DNA of 64,000 nt from JAHQVK01 sp036788295 (lineage in GTDB: Bacteria > Myxococcota > Kuafuiibacteriia > Kuafuiibacteriales > Kuafuiibacteriaceae), in the NCBI GenBank assembly GCA_036788295.1, contig DAIQNR010000013.1, positions 24,677-88,676 on the forward strand, written 5' to 3'. The notes beneath the pieces were generated by a model, which ran no database searches, had not been told where the DNA came from, and worked only from the letters and a program-made list of their open reading frames with translations. The number at the start of each line of letters is the position of its first letter. The first letter of the stretch is position 1. This document shows positions 1-10,635 of this stretch, one piece after another. Made by a program: the position numbers and the translations under genes.

Positions 1-602
1 CTGGTCGCCGTCAACTGCGCGACGCTCTCAGAGACGCTCATCGAGAGCCAGCTCTTCGGCCACGTCAAGGGCGCTTTCACCGGCGCGAGCTCGGATCAGC
101 AAGGCTTGTTTCACGCCGCAGAGCGGGGGACGCTGTTCCTCGACGAGATCGGAGAGCTCCCGCTCGAACTGCAACCGAAACTGCTTCGAGCCCTACAGGA
201 GCGGGAGATTCGGCCGGTAGGAGCGAGCCGGACCAAGACGGTGGACGTTCGGGTGGTCGCCGCGACCCACCGCAATCTGCGAGAACGGGCGCTGTCCGGC
301 TCCTTTCGGCAGGACCTGTACGCGCGCCTCGCGATGTGGCAAGTCGAATTGCCGGCGCTCCGGGACCGACGGGCGGACGTGCTCGCGTGGCTGGACCGCC
401 TGCATCGAGCCTGGCAGCGGCAGCGGCAGATCGATCATCCGCCACTGTCGTTTTCGGCCGACGTCGCCGAGCGCCTCGTTCTTTCCCCTTGGACGGAGAA
501 CTTGCGCGGTCTGGACCGACTCGTGCACGAGCTCGCCGCCGACGCTGGCGCCCGGGGCCCGCGGCGCATCGAGCAGCTCCCGGGCTGGGTCGAGGCCGAG
601 CC

Positions 603-606
<4 letters not shown>
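1..606 (+). CDS. AAA+ sigma-54 activator domain protein, 5' end missing, no HTH
   Basis: The open frame runs in from the window edge. It shows the central AAA+ domain of bacterial enhancer-binding proteins: the intact sigma-54 contact motif GAFTGA (bases 70-87), Walker B GTLFLDEIGE, the R-finger region (FRQDLYARL) and the C-terminal lid with PWTENLRGLDRLV. The family opens promoters by hydrolysing ATP against sigma-54 polymerase. The protein stops right after the lid with no Fis-type helix-turn-helix, so it cannot bind an enhancer by that route. Its stop overlaps the GTG of the next gene (GTGA, 603-606), which carries an HTH, suggesting the two work together. Any N-terminal sensor domain lies outside the window. 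Confidence 0.88.
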
Positions 607-2242
<1,636 letters not shown>

Positions 2243-2243
2243 A

Positions 2244-2897
2244 TCACCGGAGCTGGTGGGGAAATGCGCTCGGGTCCGCCGCGCGCTCGAGCGGCTCGAA
2301 CCGGTGCGTGGCCGGATCGTAGGCCCGGACGCGGCCGCTGCCGATGTCGAAGACCCAGCCGTAGATCCGCACCTTGTCGGTGGCAGCGCGCGCCGCCACC
2401 GACGGGTGGGTGAAGAGGTTGTTCACCTGGGCGAGCACGTTGAGCTCCGAGCATCGGTCGAGCCGCTCGTGCGGATCCTCAGGGGCCCCCTCGGCTTCGA
2501 GCACCGCCAGCGCGGTCTGCGCGTGTCCGACCCACCGCCGGACCGCCGGAAGCTCGGACACCGACGCCGGATCGAGCACCGCCTTCATCAGGCCGCAGCC
2601 CGAGTGCCCGCACACGATGATGCTATCGACCTCGAGCACCCGCATCGCGTACTCGAGCGTGGCGCTCACCGCGCCGATGTCCGTGCCGTACACGGGGACG
2701 ATGTTTCCCGCGTTGCGAATGACGAAGAGCTCGCCGGGACCGGCCTGGGTGATGAGTTCGGGGTCGACCCGGGAGTCCGAGCAGGTGATGAAGAGCGCGC
2801 GGGGGTGCTGACCTTCGGCGAGACTACCGAAGAGTTCCCGACGGGCCTCATAGGTTGTTCCGATGAATCTTTTGTAGCCTTCGATGATCTGCTTCAC
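2244..2897 (-). CDS. Beta-class carbonic anhydrase
   Basis: Catalyses reversible hydration of CO2 to bicarbonate. The 217-residue protein has the beta-class zinc site: CSDSR (Cys39, Asp41, Arg43) and CGHSGCG (His98, Cys101), plus the GNIV segment. The start is taken at GTG 2897 because conserved sequence begins directly there (KQIIEGYKRF); upstream in-frame codons encode arginine/glycine-rich filler. It is convergent with the AAA+ gene, with one base between the stops, and lies 50 bp downstream of a kinase gene on the same strand. No bicarbonate transporter sits beside it, so it is probably a housekeeping enzyme. Confidence 0.93.
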   Translation of the reverse strand: MKQIIEGYKRFIGTTYEARRELFGSLAEGQHPRALFITCSDSRVDPELITQAGPGELFVIRNAGNIVPVYGTDIGAVSATLEYAMRVLEVDSIIVCGHSGCGLMKAVLDPASVSELPAVRRWVGHAQTALAVLEAEGAPEDPHERLDRCSELNVLAQVNNLFTHPSVAARAATDKVRIYGWVFDIGSGRVRAYDPATHRFEPLERAADPSAFPHQLR

Positions 2898-2947
2898 GGC
2901 GCGCCAACGGTACCGGAGCGCCCCCCCCCAGGAAAAGCCCCGATCGA

Positions 2948-4168
2948 CTAGAGAAAGAAGAGACCGGCGAGAGCGACGATCGCGACCGCCGCGATGACCA
3001 GCGCCAGCGCCCGAAGCAGGCTGGATTGCGGAACTTCGGACGATGGGACCGCCGGAGTCGAAGCCGAACCCGGTTCGGCCCGAGCCTCGAGAGGCAGCGG
3101 GGGCAGCGGCAAGAGCTGGGTAGGCGCTGCCCCCACCGCGGAGGGCTCGTCTACGGCCGTCGTCTCCGCCGTCTCGGTGGTCGCCCCCGCTTCGACCGGC
3201 CGGGGGCGCCGGGCCACCCAACCCCCCGTGGGCAACGGAGCTTCCCGAGCGACCGAGGGCGCGGTGGACAGCCCGTCGAGCAGGTCGTCGGACAAGCGAT
3301 CGAGCGCGGCGGCGAGCTCGTGAAGACCGGGTCGCCGCGTAGGCTCGTACGCGAGCGCTCGCTCGAGGAGCGGCCGGAGCGTGTCGGCGGCGGGGTCCGA
3401 GAGGGCCAGGGGCGGGACCTCTCCCCGCAGCTTTCGCTCGAAGATGAGGTCGGTCGAAGCGTCGGTGAACGCGCGCTCCCCCGAGAAGAGCTCGAAGACG
3501 AGCTCGGCCACCGCGTAGACGTCGGTGGCCGGAGTGGAGGCCCGCCCTACGATCTGCTCCGGCGCCATGTACGCTGGGGTTCCGAGCACGACTCCGGCCG
3601 CGGTTTGCACGAGGCCGCCCCCTCGGACCGGCTTCGCGAGCCCGAAGTCCACGACCACCAGGTCCGGCGCCTCCTCCCTGGGGTCGCGTCGAAAGAGGAT
3701 GTTGTCTGGCTTCAGGTCACGGTGGATCACGCCGGCTCGGTGCATCGCCGCCACCGCCGCCACGAGCTGAAGGGCTGCGACTCGAGCCTGGGCCGGCGGC
3801 AGCGGCGCCCCCCGCAGAGCGCGCATGCTCGGGCCTTCGAGCAGCTCGAGCACCAGCGCGATCCGGGGGGGCCGGGTGCTCGAGAACACGTCGAGCACCC
3901 GGGCGACGTGTGGGTGGCTCAACCGGGCGGCGGCTTGGGCCTCCTGCATCATCCTGGCGGCGGCTTCGGGTCGGTCGAGCACGGACAGGGTCGAGACCTT
4001 GACCGCGACCGGGGGACCGCCGTCCGTCGCCCTGGCCCGAAACACCTGGCTGGTGGAGCCCCCCCCAAGCCGCGCTTCGAGCTCGTAGCCCCCGATCCGC
4101 TCTCCGACCTCGGCCTCACCCACGCGACCACCGTACACGCGTGTCGCTGTCCGTCGGCGGGCTATCAC
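2948..4168 (-). CDS. Hanks-type serine/threonine protein kinase with C-terminal membrane anchor
   Basis: A kinase of about 406 residues: glycine loop LGGGSTSQVF, VAVKV lysine, catalytic HRDLKPDN, DFG, and the GTPAYMAPEQ activation-segment end are all present, so it should be active. A proline/alanine/threonine-rich linker follows, then one terminal hydrophobic helix (LALVIAAVAIVALAGLFFL) with almost nothing after it, i.e. a tail anchor with the kinase in the cytoplasm. The start is uncertain: GTG 4168 gives an arginine-rich leader, while an internal GTG before GEAEVGERIGGYE would begin just ahead of the kinase fold. The gene is divergent from the lipoprotein gene at 4207. Confidence 0.9.
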   Translation of the reverse strand: MIARRRTATRVYGGRVGEAEVGERIGGYELEARLGGGSTSQVFRARATDGGPPVAVKVSTLSVLDRPEAAARMMQEAQAAARLSHPHVARVLDVFSSTRPPRIALVLELLEGPSMRALRGAPLPPAQARVAALQLVAAVAAMHRAGVIHRDLKPDNILFRRDPREEAPDLVVVDFGLAKPVRGGGLVQTAAGVVLGTPAYMAPEQIVGRASTPATDVYAVAELVFELFSGERAFTDASTDLIFERKLRGEVPPLALSDPAADTLRPLLERALAYEPTRRPGLHELAAALDRLSDDLLDGLSTAPSVAREAPLPTGGWVARRPRPVEAGATTETAETTAVDEPSAVGAAPTQLLPLPPLPLEARAEPGSASTPAVPSSEVPQSSLLRALALVIAAVAIVALAGLFFL

Positions 4169-4206
4169 CTTGACGGGGAGGCATGGACGCTCGGATTCTC
4201 CCGACC

Positions 4207-4812
4207 ATGCGCACCCTGCTTCCCTCGCTCTTCGTGCTCGGCGCCTGCGGGGGCCCGAGCGCGTCGGCGCCCCCGCCTTCCGCCCCCCTCGCCCGAGCGC
4301 CGGCGGCCCCCATCGGTGGGTGCGACAAACCAGACTCGGGGGAGGAGCTGCGCGCGTCGGACGTGGACGAAGACGGCCGCCCCGAAGTGTGCAAGTACTA
4401 CCGCGAGTTCGAGGATCCGGCCCGCCCTGGCCAACGGCGCGCGGTGCTGGTGCGGCAGGCGATCGACGTCAACTTCGATGGGAGAACCGATCTCGTTCGC
4501 CTCTTCGACAGCAACGGTGGGGTCACGAAGGAGACTTGGGATCACGACTTCGACGGTCGCATCGACGAGGTGCGCACGTTCGAGGGCGGTGTCCTCGTCC
4601 GTTCCGAGCGCGACCACAACGGCGACGGGCAGATGAGCGTGTTTCGCTACTACGCGGACGGAAAGCTCGAGCGAAAGGAGAGCGACACCAACGGCGACGG
4701 GCAGATCGATCGCTGGGAGTACTTTCGGGATCGAGTGCTCGAACGGGTCGGCGTAGACAAGAATCACGACGGCACCGTGGACACCTGGTCCAGAGCGCCA
4801 ACCGCCGGCTGA
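4207..4812 (+). CDS. Lipoprotein with six EF-hand-like calcium loops
   Basis: Translation from ATG 4207 gives a signal peptide ending in lipobox LGAC (Cys14); ATG 4183 would add eight residues ahead of it. The mature part holds six acidic loops of the DxDxDG type spaced about 20-28 residues apart: DVDEDGRPE, DVNFDGRTD, DHDFDGRID, DHNGDGQMS, DTNGDGQID, DKNHDGTVD. Most are followed by an aromatic-rich strand (KYY, RLF, RTF, RYY, WEYF). Such loops usually bind Ca2+ in exported proteins. No catalytic domain is seen, so a calcium-stabilised structural or binding role at the cell surface is inferred. It may be co-transcribed with the membrane protein 3 bases downstream. Confidence 0.75.
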   Translation: MRTLLPSLFVLGACGGPSASAPPPSAPLARAPAAPIGGCDKPDSGEELRASDVDEDGRPEVCKYYREFEDPARPGQRRAVLVRQAIDVNFDGRTDLVRLFDSNGGVTKETWDHDFDGRIDEVRTFEGGVLVRSERDHNGDGQMSVFRYYADGKLERKESDTNGDGQIDRWEYFRDRVLERVGVDKNHDGTVDTWSRAPTAG

Positions 4813-4815
4813 GCC

Positions 4816-5463
4816 GTGCCGCCCGATTTCGAGTTCGGCTGGTCCCCCGGGATCGGGGACCCAACCCCGATGGGGTGGTTCACGGTCGTTGCGTACCTCG
4901 CCACCGCTGGTCTCGCCGCGGCGTGCTACCGAGCACAGAGCCAGGACCGGCTGGGACCGGCCGAGACGGACCCGGACGCGACCCTCCCCGACCTGCGGTT
5001 CATCGAGGCGGCCAAGAGGGCCCGCCGCCGAGCCTTCGCCTGGGCCGGATTCACCTTGGTGCTGGTCGCGCTCGGCATCAACAAGCAACTCGACCTGCAG
5101 AGTCTCGTGACCGAGACCGGTCGATGGCTGGCCCATCGGGGCGACTGGTACGAAAACCGATCCCAGGTCCAGGTCGTGTTCGTCTTGTCGGTCATCGCGA
5201 CCGGAACGATCGGGCTCGTCACCGGCATCGTGATGCTCAAAGGCGAGCTCGAGACGCTGGGCGTGCCCCTCCTCGGGATGGCGCTGGTGCTGGTGTTCGT
5301 GGCCGTCCGGGCTTCCAGCCTCCAGTATGTGGACCAGCTTATAGGGTGGCAGCTCGCTGGGTTCAGGATGAACTGGGCGCTCGAGCTCGGCGGGATCTTC
5401 ATCATCGCCGCCGGCGCCGTTTTGGCGCTGCGGCGGGCCCGGCGTCAGAGGCCGCTCGAATGA
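4816..5463 (+). CDS. Integral membrane protein of unknown function
   Basis: GTG start three bases after the lipoprotein stop. About 215 residues with five predicted membrane helices (near residues 19-37, 72-90, 118-140, 146-163 and 183-203) and an Arg-rich cytoplasmic-type C-terminus. I do not recognise the family and see no catalytic motif. The last 19 bases overlap the 3' end of the convergent M23 peptidase gene. Confidence 0.65.
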   Translation: MPPDFEFGWSPGIGDPTPMGWFTVVAYLATAGLAAACYRAQSQDRLGPAETDPDATLPDLRFIEAAKRARRRAFAWAGFTLVLVALGINKQLDLQSLVTETGRWLAHRGDWYENRSQVQVVFVLSVIATGTIGLVTGIVMLKGELETLGVPLLGMALVLVFVAVRASSLQYVDQLIGWQLAGFRMNWALELGGIFIIAAGAVLALRRARRQRPLE

Positions 5464-6302
5464 ACCTCGGCGGAAAGCAGCGGTTCGGGGTCCACGTACA
5501 GACCCCGGCGCGGTCCTCCCGAGCTTGGCTCGGCTTGCACGGCGATGCCGAGGTGAAGGTGGGGCCCGGTGACCCGGCCGCTCTTGCCGATCGCGCCGAT
5601 GCGCTGCCCCGCCTCGACCCGCTCCCCCGCGTTCACGTCCCGTCGAGACAGGTGAAACGAGAGGCTGAACAGACCACCGCCGTGGTCGATCACCACGGTC
5701 TGGCCGCTGTAGAATCGGTCGCTCGACAGCGCGACCCGTCCCGGGAGCACCGCAAACACCGGATCGCCGACCTTTCCCCGCAGATCGAGCCCGTAGTGCC
5801 GGCTCTTCACCTCGCCGTTGAACGTCCGCGCCACCCCGTATGGTGAGGTCCGGACCGGGCTCTGGACCGGGGGGACCGCCCGCGTCTTCGTCGCCGGGCC
5901 GGTGGGCGGACGGGCCCAGACCGCGGCCATCGCCAACCGCTCTCGCTCGATCCGGCGGAGCCGCGCCGGGGGTGGGGTCCGGTCGGTGAACTTGGGGGCG
6001 ACCGAGAGCTTCGTCTCCCGAAACGCGCGCTCCTGAACTTGGATGTGGCCGACCACCTGCTCGTCCACGAAGACCGGGGTCGCTCCGGGAGCGGCTTCGA
6101 TGGGCAAGGCCACCGGCCCCTCGGCGCCGTCGGGACCAGGCCACAGAACGAACCGGTGGCCGAGCACGTCGACGGCGACCGTGCTGCTCGCCCCGGCGAG
6201 CCGCAACCAGACCAGGTCCCCTGGGCGGGGATCGCTCGGCCAGCTGTCGAGCCCGCCATCGGCGGCGGCGCCGAGCAGCAGCAGGGCGACGAGGCCGCTC
6301 AC
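5445..6302 (-). CDS. Exported M23-family peptidoglycan endopeptidase
   Basis: 285 residues from GTG 6302, which overlaps the metF stop by four bases. A short hydrophobic leader (LVALLLLGAAADGG) suggests export. The C-terminal LytM domain has the metal-site motifs HYGLDLRG and GPHLHLGI, so an active zinc D,D-endopeptidase acting on peptide cross-links is expected. The upstream half (PGDLVWLRLAG..., PIEAAPGATPVFV) looks like a small beta-rich domain seen ahead of some LytM domains. Coupling to metF is probably positional rather than functional. Confidence 0.85.
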   Translation of the reverse strand: MSGLVALLLLGAAADGGLDSWPSDPRPGDLVWLRLAGASSTVAVDVLGHRFVLWPGPDGAEGPVALPIEAAPGATPVFVDEQVVGHIQVQERAFRETKLSVAPKFTDRTPPPARLRRIERERLAMAAVWARPPTGPATKTRAVPPVQSPVRTSPYGVARTFNGEVKSRHYGLDLRGKVGDPVFAVLPGRVALSSDRFYSGQTVVIDHGGGLFSLSFHLSRRDVNAGERVEAGQRIGAIGKSGRVTGPHLHLGIAVQAEPSSGGPRRGLYVDPEPLLSAEVHSSGL

Positions 6303-7180
6303 AGCCGCGCGTTCACCCGAATGGCGCTCAGGATCTCTCGGGTCGAGGGGGACTTGTTGAGGGTGTAGAAGTGGACCCCGGGGGCGCCGCCCTGGATGAG
6401 TCCCAAGGCTTGAATGGTTGCGTGCACGACGCCCAGCTCGCGCACCCGCTCGGGGGTGTCGGCGAGCCGCTCGAGGCGGCTCGTCAAGTCCTTCGGCAGG
6501 CTCGCCCCGCACATCGCGGTGAAGCGCTTGATCTGCTCGACGTTCTGGATCGGCATCAAGCCGGGGATGATCGGGACGTCGATGCCGGCGGCGTGGGCCC
6601 GGTCCACGAAGTCGAAGTAGTGGCGGTTATCGAAGAACAGCTGGGTGACGAGGAAATCGACCCCGGCGTCGACCTTTCGCTTCAGGTGGTCGAGATCCGC
6701 CTCCTTCGACAGCGCCTCCACGTGGCCTTCGGGGTAGGCGGCGCCGCCGAGGCAGATCGCGTCGCCGTAGCGGCCCCGAAGAAAAGCGGCGAGCTCGTCC
6801 GCGAAACCGAAACCGCCCTCCGGTCGTTCGAAGCGCTCGGTCCCGCGCGGCGGGTCGCCCCGGAGGGCGAGCACGTTTCGCACCCCCTTCTCCCGAAGCT
6901 CGTCGACGATGTGCGCGATCTCGTCGCGGCTCGACCCCACGCAAGTGAGATGGGCCATCGCGTCGAGGGAGAGCTCCTGCTGGACCCGGTGGGTCAGCTC
7001 CACCGTCTTCGCCCTGGTCGAGCCGCCCGCACCGTAGGTAACCGACACGTATGCCGGCTCCAAATCCCGGAGCTCCTCGAGCGCCTGCCACAGCGACGCC
7101 TCGCCCTCGGGGGTCTTCGGCGGGAAGAATTCGAAGGAGAACAGGGGCTGGCCGGCGCTGAGCTTTTCACGGATGAACAC
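6299..7180 (-). CDS. metF: 5,10-methylenetetrahydrofolate reductase
   Basis: Reduces 5,10-methylene-THF to 5-methyl-THF for methionine synthesis, using FAD. The N-terminal FSFEFFPPKTPEGE, SVTYGAGGSTRAKT, HLTCVG, LALRGDPP and FLVTQLFFDN...PIIPGLMPI motifs are typical of MetF, and the length of about 293 residues fits. The start is ambiguous: GTG 7180 or TTG 7189, with a GGAGG very close to both; the conserved fold begins a few residues later. First gene of a coupled pair with the M23 peptidase. Confidence 0.93.
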   Translation of the reverse strand: MFIREKLSAGQPLFSFEFFPPKTPEGEASLWQALEELRDLEPAYVSVTYGAGGSTRAKTVELTHRVQQELSLDAMAHLTCVGSSRDEIAHIVDELREKGVRNVLALRGDPPRGTERFERPEGGFGFADELAAFLRGRYGDAICLGGAAYPEGHVEALSKEADLDHLKRKVDAGVDFLVTQLFFDNRHYFDFVDRAHAAGIDVPIIPGLMPIQNVEQIKRFTAMCGASLPKDLTSRLERLADTPERVRELGVVHATIQALGLIQGGAPGVHFYTLNKSPSTREILSAIRVNARL

Positions 7181-7223
7181 GGCCTCCAAAGTCGCGAACC
7201 GCCCCCGGCCCGGTCAAGGAAAC

Positions 7224-8234
7224 TCAGCGCCGCCGCCAGATGAAGCCATCGAGCACGTAGTGGGTGACCTGGGGGACGGCGAGCGCGGCCGCCGCGACGG
7301 CCACCGCAGCGTCGGGCAGCTCGAGCGCGGCGCCGAAAAACAAGCCGGCTCCGTCGCCGCCGACCAGGCGATGCCACCCGATCTCCTCGATGACGGCCAG
7401 GCCGAGCAGCACCCCGAGGAACCCGGCCACGCCGCCCACCGGACGAGGTCGCGCGGTGATGAAGACCAGGCCGAAGTACGGCACCCCGTGCAGCAGCACG
7501 TTGGTGACCGTGAACGCCCAATCGGAATCGGTGGCCACGATCCCCACCCCCCAGCACACTGCCGTCCCGAAAACGACGACCCACTTGCCCGGGCGCACAG
7601 GGCGCCCAGCGCGGGTGCGGACCACCTGCCGGGCTGCATAGGCGGCCCACAGCCCGAGGTAGGGGACGAGCAGGGGGTCTACCCACGCCGGCGAGACGAG
7701 GCCAGCCACGAAATCGCCGGGGACGAACCAGTCGAAGGTTCGAGGCAGATGGGCGTGCCACCAAAGGAGGGGGTAGAGGGTGCCCGCGTAGATGGCCAGC
7801 ACGTCGAGTTGGCGGTCGAGCGGCTCGAGGTCCGGGTCCTTTCGATGGTACAGCGCAACCCAGCCGTACTGCTGTCGGACGAAATGAAAGACCGCGAGGT
7901 AGGCGAGCACGGTCCAGAACGTAGCCAGGCCATGGAGGGCGAGCGCGGCGCCGCCGACGAGCGCGAGCACCGGGACGATCGCGAAGAGCCGACCTCGGCG
8001 GGCTCGCTCGACCGGGTCGAGGTAGGTGCGAAACAGGGTCGCCCAGACGTGGGCGACGTCCACCCCGAGCACGAGCACGATCCACATCGGCAGCGGGGTC
8101 TCGCCCCGAGGCGCGAGGTAGGGACCGAGCGGCACGAGGAAAAGCGCGACCACCGCCGGAGCGAGGAACATCCACAGGTCGAAGCGCGGGGACACGAGCC
8201 AAGCCCCGCCGTCGCCGCCTCGCGCGCCGCTCAC
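7224..8234 (-). CDS. Polytopic membrane protein
   Basis: 336 residues from GTG 8234, overlapping the stop of the FAD oxidoreductase (GTGA). It is almost entirely hydrophobic helices with conserved-looking His/Arg/Trp loops (DVAHVWATLFRTYLD, FHFVRQQYGWVALYHRKD, WWHAHLPRTFDWF) and ends in VPQVTHYVLDGFIWRRR. The many histidines facing helix ends could be metal or haem ligands, but I do not recognise the family. Translational coupling suggests it serves the same pathway as the upstream FAD protein. Confidence 0.7.
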   Translation of the reverse strand: MSGARGGDGGAWLVSPRFDLWMFLAPAVVALFLVPLGPYLAPRGETPLPMWIVLVLGVDVAHVWATLFRTYLDPVERARRGRLFAIVPVLALVGGAALALHGLATFWTVLAYLAVFHFVRQQYGWVALYHRKDPDLEPLDRQLDVLAIYAGTLYPLLWWHAHLPRTFDWFVPGDFVAGLVSPAWVDPLLVPYLGLWAAYAARQVVRTRAGRPVRPGKWVVVFGTAVCWGVGIVATDSDWAFTVTNVLLHGVPYFGLVFITARPRPVGGVAGFLGVLLGLAVIEEIGWHRLVGGDGAGLFFGAALELPDAAVAVAAAALAVPQVTHYVLDGFIWRRR

Positions 8235-9787
8235 CGAGACACCCGGGCGGCGACGTGGGCCGCGGCGGCGAGACCGTGGGAGAACGCCTCTTCGAACAGC
8301 CCAACCCCGGACAGGTCCGCGTGGGCAAACGCGATGGGACCGCGCGCGGCCGGCGGGGCTCGGCGCCGGGCCCCGGGGCTGGGGATGGCCATGGCGTGCC
8401 CCCACCGCCGAACGTCCACCCTCGTCGCGCACGCCCTCAAGTCAGGGTGGGCCGCCTCGAGGTCGGACAGGACCAGATCCGCGGCTTGGCGCCAGTCGAG
8501 CGCGAGCAGGTCCCGGCGAGCGGCAGCCGGGTCGGCGTCCACCCTCGGGAGGTACCAGGTCCACACCGTAGGACCCACCGGAGGGCCGCGCTGGTGGGTG
8601 GCGACGACGTAGCCGAGCGAGCGGCTGTCCCGAAGGACGTTGTCCCACGCCGCCTCCGGCCCCCGGGGGCGGCGCGCGAGGTGGAGGTTCGCGACGAGCC
8701 AAGCGCTCGTCTCGGGGACGTCCTCTCGATGCTCTTCCACCACCCGCGCTCGCACGAAGCTGGGGAGGGCCACGACCGCGGCGTCGGCTCGCCACCGCTC
8801 CTCGGTCCCGTCCGGACGCCGCGCGCACACGAGCACCCGCCCCGCCTCCTCCGCGACCCGGGTCACGAGCCGCTCGGGCAAGACCGGCGCGGACTGGGCG
8901 AGATGGCGCACGATGCGGAAGTTGCCGTCGGGCCACGTGAGAAACGGGGCGCTCCGGTTCGACTCGGGGTCGAGCCGCGCGGCGTGGTAGTGGACCCCGA
9001 ACCAGGCGCTGGTCTGGTCGGGGCGCGCGCCGAAGTCATCCCTGGTCGCGTAATCGACGAGCCATCGAACGTCGGGCCCCACAAAACGCTCCCGCTCGAG
9101 CCAAGCGGCGAAGTCGAGGTCATCGAGAGCGAGCAGCGCCGGGTCTTCGCTGCTCGCCGCCACCGGGAGGGTGAAGGCCGGCCGGCCATCGGCCCCACGG
9201 GTCCGGGCGAAAGCCTGCATGCGGGCCGAAAACCGGGCCACTTCGCCGTCCCCGCCCGGGGCGATGCCCGGGAACAGCCCCGGCCGCCACTCTCCGTCGG
9301 CGAACATTCGCTCCTGGGGTTCGGCGGCGAGCACATGCTCGGCGTACGCCGGCTGCCCCCGCTCGCCCCGGCCGGTCACGGCGCCCATCTCCTCGAGCAA
9401 GGCCACGAGCTCGGGCTGGTCCAGACTGGGCGCGGGCAGGTAGTGGGCCCCCCAAGGGTAGCCGCCAAACGGCCCCGGCGCCCCCACCGCGGTCCCGCCC
9501 GGGGTGGGCTCGAGTTCGAGCACGACCACATCGGAGACCTTCGCCCGGCGCAGCGCCCACGCCGCCGTCAGCCCGGCGACGCCGCCGCCGAGCACGACGA
9601 CCCGAGCGGTTTTGGGGATGACCTCCCGCGGGGGCGGGAGCTCGCCCCGAAGCTGGTGGCCAAACCGGAGCGAAGGGTCCACCAGGCTGCCGTCCACGTC
9701 GAGGCTCGGCGTCTTGCGGCACGACGCAGCAAGGGCCGCCGGCGCGCCGAGCAGGGCAGCCAGGATCTCGCGGCGGGTGCTCGACAC
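8231..9787 (-). CDS. Exported FAD-dependent amine-oxidase-like oxidoreductase
   Basis: 518 residues from GTG 9787. The N-terminus STRREILAALLGAPAALAASC has a twin-arginine-like pair and a lipobox-like Cys23, so a folded, possibly lipid-anchored periplasmic flavoprotein is inferred. The dinucleotide-binding motif VVVLGGGVAGLTAAWALRR is followed by the ELEPTPGGTA segment typical of FAD/NAD(P)-binding amine-oxidase-like proteins. The substrate cannot be told. It sits between two small lipoproteins and a membrane protein, all coupled, forming a four-gene unit reading leftwards. Confidence 0.8.
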   Translation of the reverse strand: MSSTRREILAALLGAPAALAASCRKTPSLDVDGSLVDPSLRFGHQLRGELPPPREVIPKTARVVVLGGGVAGLTAAWALRRAKVSDVVVLELEPTPGGTAVGAPGPFGGYPWGAHYLPAPSLDQPELVALLEEMGAVTGRGERGQPAYAEHVLAAEPQERMFADGEWRPGLFPGIAPGGDGEVARFSARMQAFARTRGADGRPAFTLPVAASSEDPALLALDDLDFAAWLERERFVGPDVRWLVDYATRDDFGARPDQTSAWFGVHYHAARLDPESNRSAPFLTWPDGNFRIVRHLAQSAPVLPERLVTRVAEEAGRVLVCARRPDGTEERWRADAAVVALPSFVRARVVEEHREDVPETSAWLVANLHLARRPRGPEAAWDNVLRDSRSLGYVVATHQRGPPVGPTVWTWYLPRVDADPAAARRDLLALDWRQAADLVLSDLEAAHPDLRACATRVDVRRWGHAMAIPSPGARRRAPPAARGPIAFAHADLSGVGLFEEAFSHGLAAAAHVAARVSR

Positions 9788-9792
9788 GGCCG

Positions 9793-10125
9793 TCAGCGAA
9801 AACGAACCGCGGTGCCCCGGTGCTCGACGCAGCCCCGGAGGAACACCGGCCAAAAGCCAGCGAGGTCAGCGCCTCGGGCCCGGTAGTCGACGATCGCGTC
9901 CGCGCCGAGGGCCGCCGCCTTCGTCATGAGCTCATCGTACACCTCGGTCGGGTCCCAAGGGTCGAGCACTGGGATGATGAGAACCGCCACCCCGCATTGA
10001 AGCGTGGACACGGTCCCGAGCACTTCCACCTCCCCCGGGGCAGAGGGCCGGGTCGACACATGCACCGGCCCCGGGAAGACCTGGCTGGTACAGCCGGTCA
10101 AGAGGAGCGCGAGGAACCGCTTCAT
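9793..10125 (-). CDS. Small lipoprotein A, YbjQ-like core
   Basis: 110 residues from ATG 10125, which overlaps the preceding stop (ATGA). Lipobox LLTGC at residues 8-12. The body has EVEVLGTVS, then KAAALGADAIVDYRARG, a pattern typical of YbjQ-like or RcsF-like small domains in which A..LGAD.I.. precedes a strand. Five bases separate it from the FAD oxidoreductase gene. Function unknown. Confidence 0.7.
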   Translation of the reverse strand: MKRFLALLLTGCTSQVFPGPVHVSTRPSAPGEVEVLGTVSTLQCGVAVLIIPVLDPWDPTEVYDELMTKAAALGADAIVDYRARGADLAGFWPVFLRGCVEHRGTAVRFR

Positions 10126-10544
10126 GCGCCCTCCCCCGGCGCCCGGCGTCGGGCCGGCTGGCCCCGCACTTGGCGGCAAAACCGGTTGTAGAGGCCGAAG
10201 GGGTAGGAGACGGTCGTGACTTCGGCGTCGAGCAGGACGTCGGCGTCGTAGCGATCGAGCAAGTCCGCGATCACCGCCTCGTGGGTCGGGTTCGCGTTCC
10301 CAAATAGGAAGACGAACAGCAGCTGGTGCAGGCACTGCCGCTCCTCCACCGGCTCGGCGACCGGCTCGAAGTGGGCCCGAAGGTTCGACCGAGAGAGCAC
10401 GGTCAAGCTCGGCGTCCCGTCCATCGCAGCGCAGCCCGTCCCCAGGGCGACGATCGCGAGGCCCAAACCGGGGAGGGCCCGGAGGCGGAACAGGACGCCG
10501 AAAGACGACCAAAGGCGGCGCGTTCGCCGTCGTGACCCGAGCAC
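10122..10544 (-). CDS. Small lipoprotein B
   Basis: 140 residues. A hydrophobic segment (LPGLGLAIVALGTGC) with lipobox-like GTGC suggests a lipoprotein with a long basic leader. The remainder (RSNLRAHFEPVAEPVEERQC, DLLDRYDADVLLDAEVTTVSYPFGLYNRFC) resembles the TRL-like lipoprotein type; this is a weak judgement. First gene of the leftward four-gene group ending with the membrane protein at 7224. Confidence 0.65.
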   Translation of the reverse strand: MLGSRRRTRRLWSSFGVLFRLRALPGLGLAIVALGTGCAAMDGTPSLTVLSRSNLRAHFEPVAEPVEERQCLHQLLFVFLFGNANPTHEAVIADLLDRYDADVLLDAEVTTVSYPFGLYNRFCRQVRGQPARRRAPGEGA

Positions 10545-10635
10545 GGCGGCACGCTAGCAGCGGGCCGCCCACCGCCACAACGCGAGCCCGCGGCGTGCGC
10601 GCCCGCACCAGCGCCCGATGGGGCATGATGGGCCC

